NCBI RefSeq assembly: GCF_004359215.1
Contig: NC_090610.1
Span: 13,710,298-13,721,098 of the forward strand
DNA length: 10,801 nucleotides
From: Bremia lactucae
Taxonomy: Eukaryota > Oomycota > Peronosporomycetes > Peronosporales > Peronosporaceae
Direction of reading: 5' to 3'
Made by a program: the position numbers and the translations under genes. Under the pieces are notes generated by a model. That model saw only the letters and a list, made by a program, of their open reading frames with translations. It did no database searches and was not told the origin of the DNA. Position 1 is the first letter of the stretch. Each line of letters opens with the position of its first letter. Positions 6,076 through 10,801 of the stretch are shown piece by piece.

Positions 6076-7476
6076 GCCGTTCTGCTCAGGATTATATATG
6101 GGACTGTGTACTCTTGCTTGATGAACTTCTCTTTGCAGAAACTGTCCATTGCTGCGTTTCGGTACTCGCCACCGTTGTCACTTCGAATGACCTTGATCTC
6201 CCGGTAAAATCTTGTGAACGCGCTCATGACTTCACTCTTCTTTCGCAACGGATAAACCGTCACGTACCGGCTCTTCATCATGATGAAGCTCACAATGTAC
6301 TTAAAGCCGGATCTTGAAGCTGGAGTGATTGGTCCAAGTACGTCGGAGCACACGATGTTGTCAAAACGCGCACTCTCCCTGAGTCCCTTGTCTTCTTCGC
6401 TTGACTTGAATGACTTGCGTACTTGCTTGGACGTTGCGCATACGTCACACACGACGTCGGTCTTCATTTCCGCGCCTTTGATCCTTCCGTCCTTGATCAT
6501 ATCATTAATTGTCCCGTACGATGCGTGACCCAGTCTTCTGTGCCATAGCTCGCTCTCGTACGCGGCTACGTGACACTCCGCACCAGCTTCAACGTTGAGG
6601 TACATCAGGAAGCCCTGCTTTCTTCCAGTGGCAACTGGTGTCCTGCCCCGCTTCACGACGCACTCGTTGCGCGTGATCTCTACTGTCATTCCTCGCGCTG
6701 ATGCAGCCGTAAGCGAGAATAAGTTCTTTGACAGATCTTCGACATGGAGAGTGTTTTCGAGGCGAGCGTCGATCCAATCATGTCCGGTCCAAACGCGCAG
6801 CTTCACCGTTCCGTGACCGATGACCTTGAGCTTCACATTACTCTTCGCGCTTGATATACTGCGCGCCTGGCACACTTCCTCATACTCCACAAAAGCTTCC
6901 CGGTCCTTGCACATGTGTGCAGATGCGCCACTGTCCATAACCCAGCAGTCGCTGACGGACCCTTCGCTTGCATTAAATGCGACGTTGGAGTGTTCGTGTC
7001 CTCCTTCTCGTGTTTCTCTTGGTCCACGACTTGAACGGCAATCCCTAGCATAGTGGCCGACCTTGCCACAGTTATAACACGCTCCTGAAGGTTTCTTAGC
7101 ACGCCGTTCTTGCTGTATCTTCGGGTGCTGTTTGCCGTGTCTCTTGCTTGTGTAAAGAGCCGTTGCTTCTTCTACACGTGCCGTGTCCTTGTGCCGCACT
7201 TCCTCAGCAATCAACTTGCTCACGAGGCCGCTGAAATTAAAACTTGACACCGACATGCGAAACGCCTGCACTAAGCTCTCGTAGCTTGCAGGCAGACTCC
7301 TCAGCATCACCGCACACACGTCCTCTTCACTTGGCCCGCAGTTGGCGCTATTCATCTTCATGACTAGGTCTTCAAGCTCTGTCACGTGACCACTGATGCT
7401 TGAAGCTGTATACTTAAACGACGCAAACTTCTCCTTAAGCCAAAGTCGATTCGCCATGTCTTGTGTGCGATGAAAC
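6060..7476 (-). pseudogene. gag-pol: copia gag (C-terminal part), protease and integrase N-terminal half
   Basis: Numbering the open frame from 7490, the end of the gag UBN2-type domain covers about residues 10-105. A CCHC zinc knuckle follows (C138, C141, H146, C151), then the protease active site DSGA (D186), the integrase zinc-binding H317, H322, C348, C351, and catalytic D383 and D438. The frame is lost near 6093-6099, where TATATATA holds one TA more than the reading frame needs, and stops at 6060. Spacing before D438 seems short by about ten residues for the family, a possible in-frame deletion. The apparent start lies in U6 sequence; the true gag start is missing. Confidence 0.9.
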
Positions 7477-7501
7477 TTACGGATGACCACCGAAGTGGTT
7501 T
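7477..7501 (-). pseudogene. U6 snRNA 5' fragment (25 nt) fused to copia gag, unit C
   Basis: On the minus strand the 5' stem-loop ACCACTTCGGTGGT and CATCCGTAA match the other U6 copies; the sequence then leaves U6 before AAATTGGAACG and enters copia coding sequence. Everything downstream (ACAGAGA, AGC, internal stem-loop, terminator) is gone. The upstream promoter is intact and points into the copia sense strand. The junction reads CC-GTAAGT, which happens to match a 5' splice site. Confidence 0.85.
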
Positions 7502-7524
7502 CTACCCTATTTCTATTTTCTGCC

Positions 7525-7532
7525 TATATATA
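7525..7532 (-). promoter_or_regulatory. U6 TATA element, unit C
   Basis: TATATATA lies about 31 bp upstream of the truncated U6 start on the minus strand, in the same context as in units B and D. If active it would drive Pol III into the copia gag sense strand. Confidence 0.6.
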
Positions 7533-7695
7533 TGATTCTTTGACGACTCATCCATAACTATTTTCTTAGGATGAGGCCGTACCCCAGGCAGCATTCCAGC
7601 TGTATACCAACGCGGACGCACGCTGCTTTCGATTACTAACAGCCCTGCAAAGCGAACATTAAGGACTTTATGAAGCGGCATATCACAACAGAAAT

Positions 7696-7776
7696 CGACA
7701 GCTGCGAGATTCGAACTCACGCGGGTTACCCCATTAACTTAGCAGGCTAACGCCTTAACCACTCGACCAAGCTGTC
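7696..7776 (-). tRNA. tRNA-Ser (anticodon GCU), unit C, inverted
   Basis: The 81-nt class II tRNA folds as in units A and D, anticodon GCT at 7743-7741. Two substitutions fall in stems and both keep pairing: GTC in place of GCC in the D-stem gives a T-G pair, and CTCGC in place of CTCAC in the T-stem gives a G-T pair. The 3' flank is GATTTCTG, with only three Ts in a row, as in unit A. It may be functional. Confidence 0.88.
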
Positions 7777-7904
7777 TTTGATCAATCTTTTTCAGCAGCA
7801 AGCATCAACAAATAATACAAACCAGACCAAATGTAGCATGCGACCATACGAGGCAATATATTTTTCTCTTGCTTACATTTGCCTATCTCGCAAAGCCCCA
7901 TCGG

Positions 7905-8234
7905 AATATGCGTGTCCGAAACGAGTGGCAAGAACGCGAAGAGGTTGTCACTGACGTGTGGCATGTTCTCCGTGCGGTGACGCTTCACTTCATCTGGACT
8001 AACCGTAACCGGTGTCTGTTTGACGGCAGACACCCCACACCAACATCGTTCGCACTCCAAGCAATTTGGACAACAGTTGCCGCTCACATTAGGTTCTTCC
8101 AGCGCAGAGTGTACTCAACTGAAGCCCAGGTCTCTCTCCAGGGAGTTATCCGCCACCTGGAGTCCTGTTCATACATCGAAGGTGGAGTCTTTTTTCTTCC
8201 CGGCTTCTCCACTCACTTAAGAAAAACGATATGA
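7905..8234 (+). pseudogene. LINE-like (non-LTR retrotransposon) C-terminal fragment
   Basis: The translated frame contains VLRAVTLHFIWTNRNRCLF and, further on, AIWTTVAAHIRFFQRRV. The hydrophobic run followed by IWxxRNRxLF resembles the region after the RT domain (zf-RVT tail) of plant and oomycete LINE ORF2 proteins. The frame enters from repeat unit C without its own start, so it is a 3' fragment cut at the junction. It ends in TGA, and no poly-A tail or target duplication was seen. Assignment is from motif memory only. Confidence 0.45.
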
Positions 8235-8469
8235 AAAACACGGGGCTCAAAATGCTGTTTGGTAGTTTCGCCAAATCGATGGCTCCCATGAGCGTCATTT
8301 TTAAATTTTCCAGATTCTGCTCAAGCGTACCCTCGACCACAAAAATGTCTTCCCAGCTGGTTTCCGCTGCATCATCCACTCACTGCCCCAAGGTTGGCTC
8401 AAAGTCGCTCTCTCCACTGCGGACTGTAATATTTCCGGCTGCACCTGAAAAGGAGACGGGGGGCATGAG
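8235..8469. other. Unassigned sequence after the LINE-like fragment
   Basis: No confident gene. A short minus-strand frame upstream of 8230 (about 8379-8230, after an in-frame TGA) has a protein-like stretch (EGTLEQNLENLKMTL) but no recognisable family. A run of eight Gs lies at 8474-8481. Confidence 0.3.
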
Positions 8470-8971
8470 CCCTGGGGGGGGAGCGACGGAGAGTCTGGCT
8501 GCCGGGCAGGCAGACGGCAATGTTGAAAGCGGAAACTCAGCTGGTGAAGATAGCGAATGTTCGAGAAATGGACGGGAGCAAGGGCTCGGACAGCGAAGAG
8601 GGATGCTCTTCGCCGGACAAGTAGAGCGAGATTATAGCTAGCGAACAGAGCGAGGCCTTCTTGCACAAGCACAGTACCAACAGTGTTAATGATGAGACCA
8701 AGACCGAAAGTGGCGACGTTGCATTTCTCGACCTCACGGACCTGCTGCCTGCTAATTGCGAGGATGACGTGAACGAATGCGAAAGCATGACTGAGGACGT
8801 GAGTTGGATAAACGCAATATGCAAGCTTACTGCTTTGCCATACACATGACCGAGGACGAAGATATCACCGTGCGTAAGGAACGCATCGACTCCGGCATTG
8901 GTGACCAGACTTGGCTGCGCATGATCAAGTTTATCCGCAGGGTGAAGGTAAAACAAAACTCTAGTGAGTGA
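8470..8971 (+). pseudogene. Broken unrecognised coding region
   Basis: Three consecutive plus-strand stretches read like protein but are interrupted: one ends at TAG (8622-8624); the same frame continues as an Ser/Asp/Glu-rich stretch (ESGDVAFLDLTDLL) to about 8820; then a frame change near 8819 leads into MTEDEDITVRKERID and a basic tail (FIRRVKVKQ) ending at TGA 8969-8971. One nonsense and one frameshift would account for this. No family is recognised; transposon gag-like protein or a host gene remnant are both possible. The overlapping minus-strand frame at 8537-9022 is taken as a shadow. Confidence 0.3.
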
Positions 8972-9172
8972 CCCGACCTCTGTACACCTGGAGCCGTTGT
9001 GCCTTTGCCTCTTAAGGTTCATTTACCCGGGAGACTGGACAGAAGGGACTCCGCTAATTGGACTTAGCGTACTCGCGGTGGGCCTTTCTCACCTCTCCAA
9101 GTCTGTTCGGCTAAGTTATGAACCTATATCGGCCATTCTACGTTATGGAGGTAGCAATCCGGGACCAAATGT

Positions 9173-9240
9173 TGTGCGCTGTGGGGTTCGAACCCACGAC
9201 CTCCCGTTTGGAGAGCGGGTGCTCTACTGTCTGAGCCAGG
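9173..9240 (-). pseudogene. tRNA-like gene lacking its 5' acceptor strand
   Basis: On the minus strand, D-arm GCTC...GAGC, anticodon stem CCCG/CGGG, T-arm GTGGG-TTCGAAC-CCCAC and 3' acceptor strand AGCGCAC plus A are present, with good A and B boxes. The 5' side should read about GTGCGCT but is TATTCCC, so the sequence changes near the tRNA 5' end and continues into AT-rich DNA. The 17-nt anticodon arm gives TCC (Gly) with an unusual C33, or CCA (Trp) if shifted by one; isotype is open. It differs from all tRNAs in the array. Confidence 0.6.
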
Positions 9241-9493
9241 GAATATTGATTTTTTAAAGAAGATTGCCTTAACCTCGACACATCCTGGCCAGAAATAATA
9301 CATTTAGACACATGATCAAGCAACATTCAAGCAACGTTCAACAAGCATTCAAGCAACGTTCAATCAACATCACATACAAATACGGTGCTAATTTAAAAAC
9401 TGTGTAGATTAGTATTTATATCACTAAGATAAGTCAGTTGCTGGTAGATTGAGAGGACACTCAGTCTATTCTAATGTAATAGACAAACTTTAA
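9241..9493. other. AT-rich segment between tRNA-like remnant and unit D
   Basis: No gene. It is AT-rich, holds a 22-bp direct duplication (9324-9367), and ends where the tRNA-Trp remnant of unit D begins. The stretch from about 9402 (TGTGTAGATTAG, TATTTATATCACT, then CTCAGTCTATTC) faintly recalls copia LTR composition, but no paired end was found. Confidence 0.4.
9324..9367. repeat. 22-bp direct duplication
   Basis: Two adjacent units both start CATTCAAGCAACGTTCAA and differ only in the last bases (CAAG against TCAA). A shorter partial copy (CAAGCAACATTC) precedes them. A small minisatellite-like duplication. Confidence 0.7.
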
Positions 9494-9509
9494 ACTGAGC
9501 TATTCCCCC
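9494..9509 (-). pseudogene. tRNA-Trp-like 5' remnant (16 nt), unit D
   Basis: ACTGAGCTATTCCCCC on the plus strand equals the first 16 nt (acceptor 5' strand and start of the D-arm) of the reverse-strand tRNA-Trp-like gene in units A and B. The rest is replaced by AT-rich DNA, so the junction cuts this tRNA gene in its D-arm. The divergent spacer to tRNA-Thr is intact. Confidence 0.8.
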
Positions 9510-9680
9510 GCCCTGACTTGAAAGAAAGTCATACTTATAGAATCATCGGATTTGCGATTGCTCTTATTGAATTCGGCTACCTGAGGTAGCTCTTGTGGAG
9601 GGTATTACTCTGTGTTGTGGCTGTCCCTAATCCATGTTTCTATGTTGTGTTTATAATTTAGCAACCCCGTTTTAACTTGT
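9510..9680. other. Trp-Thr spacer, unit D
   Basis: It is near-identical to 2279-2449, including the perfect inverted repeat GCTACCT-G-AGGTAGC at 9576-9590 and TATAATTTAG about 30 bp before tRNA-Thr. No gene seen. Confidence 0.5.
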
Positions 9681-9752
9681 GCCCCTATAGCTCAGTGGCA
9701 GAGCACTCGCTTCGTAAGCGAAAGGTCGGTGGTTCAATCCCGCCTGGGGGCT
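9681..9752 (+). tRNA. tRNA-Thr (anticodon CGU), unit D
   Basis: It is identical in all 72 nt to the unit B gene: acceptor GCCCCTA/TGGGGGC, anticodon CGT in loop TTCGTAA, intact A and B boxes and a TTTT terminator five bases downstream. Confidence 0.94.
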
Positions 9753-10339
9753 GCTTTTGACTTTTGCTTCAATACTGGTCAATTTTTGATTGGAGGGTCC
9801 TATAATCACCTTTTTAAATTATGCTTACTATCATCAATACGAGATAATTGTACGTTTATTACGCCACGCTCTTGTTGCATCGGACAATACGATGCTGTAC
9901 TTTCGTTGGGGCTGGCTACATTTTATGTCGGTGCCATCTTGACAACACACGCAAGATGACGTATGTACATAGTACCGCGCACAGTCACGATGCGTATAGT
10001 AAAATTTTCGAAGTACCAACCCCCGCCGCAGAATATTCATCTAGCAGCTCGCGTCATTTATTGCTCTATTTGTTCATCCTTATTATCCTACGCTGCTTTT
10101 GTACAAGGGTACCATGCGATCAGAGTTTACAAGACCAATAAGTTTGCGTGCATCAAATGCGCTTGTAAAGGCGTGAATTCGCTATAGCCGGTGGAACAAC
10201 GTACGTTTATGTCGATTTGGCTTTGCGAGATAGGCAAATGCAAGCAAGAGAAAAATATATTGCCTCGTATGCTCGCATGCTTCATTTGGTCTGGTTTATA
10301 GTATTTGTTGAAGCTTGCTGTTGAAAAAGATTGGTCAAA
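9753..10339 (+). other. Thr-Ser spacer, unit D: no gene
   Basis: It is near-identical to the spacers of units A and B. The GCCATCTTG/CAAGATGAC inverted repeat has one mismatch here, and the ACGAT/ATAGT stem is broken, so the hairpins are not strictly maintained. Apparent frames on both strands follow from the shared sequence and lack ATG starts. Confidence 0.6.
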
Positions 10340-10420
10340 GACAGCTTGGCCGAGTGGTTAAGGCGTTAGCCTGCTAAGTTAATGGGGTAACCCGCGTGAG
10401 TTCGAATCTCACAGCTGTCG
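10340..10420 (+). tRNA. tRNA-Ser (anticodon GCU), unit D
   Basis: It is identical in all 81 nt to the unit A gene, with anticodon GCT at 10373-10375, full class II variable arm, and a TTTT terminator directly after the gene. Most likely a functional copy. Confidence 0.95.
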
Positions 10421-10583
10421 TTTTCTGTTGTGATATGCCGCTTCATAAAGTCCTTAATGTTCGCTTTGCGGGTCTGTTAGGAATCGAAAGGAGCGTGCCT
10501 CCGCCTTGGTATACAGCTGGAATGCTGCCTGGAATACGGCCTCATCCTAAGAAAATAGTTATGGATGAGTCGTCAAAGAATCA

Positions 10584-10591
10584 TATATATA
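10584..10591 (+). promoter_or_regulatory. U6 TATA element, unit D
   Basis: TATATATA lies about 31 bp upstream of the U6 start, in the conserved context AATCA...GGCGGAAAATAG. It serves the only U6 copy in the window without core lesions. Confidence 0.75.
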
Positions 10592-10614
10592 GGCGGAAAA
10601 TAGAAATAGGGTAG

Positions 10615-10638
10615 GAACCACTTCGGTGGTCATCCGTA

Positions 10639-10669
<31 letters not shown>

Positions 10670-10718
10670 GGCCCCTGCGCAAGGATGACACGCATAAATC
10701 GAGAAGTATCGCACTTTT
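10615..10718 (+). ncRNA. U6 spliceosomal snRNA, unit D (intact)
   Basis: All expected elements are present: 5' stem-loop ACCAC-TTCG-GTGGT, ACAGAGA box (pairs with the intron 5' splice site), AGC triad, internal stem-loop, and terminal T-run at 10715-10718 giving the 3' U-tail. The core from AAATTGGAACGATACAG to GATGACACGCA matches the highly conserved U6 core of eukaryotes. The 104-nt length fits the family. The exact first base is uncertain by one or two positions. The best functional candidate of the four U6 loci. Confidence 0.95.
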
Positions 10719-10801
10719 CATTTCACGCCTGTAATTGGGCGACTAGTCTGATGAAACGGTCGCACAGCGAGGAAACTCGCGAGGAGACGTCAGCGATGAT
10801 G
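10719..10801 (+). other. U6-Trp spacer, unit D, cut by window edge
   Basis: It contains CTGATGA and the hairpin GCGAG-GAAA-CTCGC at 10767-10780 as in unit B. The partner strand of the longer stem lies beyond the window. Confidence 0.45.

Larger units (their letters stand above)
3308..7476 (-). mobile_element. Ty1/copia LTR retrotransposon, 5'-truncated and mutated
   Basis: In minus-strand order it has partial gag with zinc knuckle, protease, integrase, RT, RNase H, a polypurine tract and a complete 3' LTR. Integrase preceding RT is the copia arrangement. The 5' LTR, primer-binding site, leader and roughly the first 100 codons of gag are missing; the left part of gag is joined to a U6 fragment at 7476/7477. 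One +2 frameshift (about 6093-6099) and one in-frame stop (5305-5307) inactivate pol. The outer LTR edge interrupts the Ser-U6 spacer of unit B. With so few lesions it appears young, yet it cannot move by itself. Confidence 0.92.
7477..7903 (-). repeat. Inverted Pol III unit fragment C
   Basis: On the minus strand it contains the end of the Thr-Ser spacer, tRNA-Ser, the complete Ser-U6 spacer with U6 promoter, and 25 nt of U6. It is the only fragment in reverse orientation. Homology fades at 7897-7905 within the spacer, where block 3 begins. The inversion places it head to head with unit D and back to back with unit B across the copia element. Confidence 0.88.
9494..10801 (+). repeat. Tandem Pol III unit D (runs off the window)
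   Basis: It starts 16 nt inside the tRNA-Trp 5' end, then runs Trp-Thr spacer, tRNA-Thr, tRNA-Ser, U6 and part of the U6-Trp spacer. All complete genes here look intact, the best-preserved unit of the window. At the right edge its spacer lacks two bases (GCGAGGAGACG against GCGCAGGAGACG). Confidence 0.9.

Noticed and set aside
7471..7490. Functional 5' splice site GTAAGT at the U6-copia junction
   Set aside because: GTAA belongs to U6 and GT comes from copia, so the match arises from the junction; no branch point or acceptor was identified.
8231..8641. 136-codon plus-strand frame as a gene
   Set aside because: No recognisable domain, odd composition, and it crosses different sequence blocks, including the poly-G run.
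8537..9022. 161-codon minus-strand frame as a gene
   Set aside because: It lies opposite the more protein-like plus-strand stretches, has low-complexity Ser/Leu composition and no recognisable motif.
9138..9326. 62-codon minus-strand frame
   Set aside because: The central part (REVVGSNPTA) is the usual translation of a tRNA gene; it is a shadow of the tRNA-like element.
9395..9493. Partial solo copia LTR in the AT-rich segment
   Set aside because: Only compositional resemblance; no paired TG...CA ends or target duplication were found.
1..10801. CRISPR array, given the regular repeats
   Set aside because: Repeats are 1.4-kb gene units in eukaryotic DNA with no short repeat-spacer pattern and no cas genes.

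Overview
The window is nuclear DNA of a eukaryote. It carries spliceosomal U6 snRNA genes with a TATA box about 30 bp upstream, eukaryotic-type tRNA genes including class II tRNA-Ser, a Ty1/copia pol region and a probable LINE tail. The general look of the copia and LINE protein fragments suggests an oomycete (Phytophthora-like), but this is recalled family resemblance and no search was run. I see no intact protein-coding gene; nearly every long reading frame is a transposon relic or a shadow of the RNA repeats.

The backbone is a tandem repeat of small Pol III genes. One unit runs tRNA-Thr(CGU), a spacer of about 590 bp, tRNA-Ser(GCU), a spacer of about 190 bp, U6, a spacer of about 145 bp, a reverse-strand tRNA-Trp(CCA)-like gene, a spacer of about 170 bp, then the next tRNA-Thr. 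Adding the intervals gives a period near 1.43 kb. Four unit fragments are present: A (1-1233, +), B (1784-3307, +), C (about 7477-7903, inverted) and D (9494-10801, +). Copies are nearly identical by eye, spacers included. The intact-looking genes are the tRNA-Thr copies, three of four tRNA-Ser copies, and U6 of unit D. Decay is visible in U6-A (one core substitution, altered TATA), U6-B (ACAGAGA box mutated), U6-C (only 25 nt left), tRNA-Ser-B (anticodon ACU, D-loop G lost) and tRNA-Trp-A (acceptor strand deleted).

Three foreign blocks interrupt the array. Block 1 (1234-1783) is about 550 bp of unrecognised sequence between A and B. Block 2 (3308-7476) is a reverse-strand copia retrotransposon with a complete 429-bp 3' LTR, RNase H, RT, integrase, protease and the end of gag; it has one frameshift and one in-frame stop, and lacks the 5' LTR and gag start. 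Its LTR edge lies at the position that, in the other units, is about 80 bp upstream of U6; its truncated gag end is fused in sense to the first 25 nt of an inverted U6 gene. Block 3 (about 7905-9493) holds a LINE-like fragment, a broken unrecognised coding region, a tRNA-like gene without its 5' acceptor strand, and AT-rich DNA with a 22-bp duplication.

The RNA genes are ordinary housekeeping components of translation and splicing. What stands out is their tRNA-plus-U6 tandem array and how it has been broken: retrotransposon landing beside Pol III genes, inversion, and junctions that lie at tRNA or U6 sequences.
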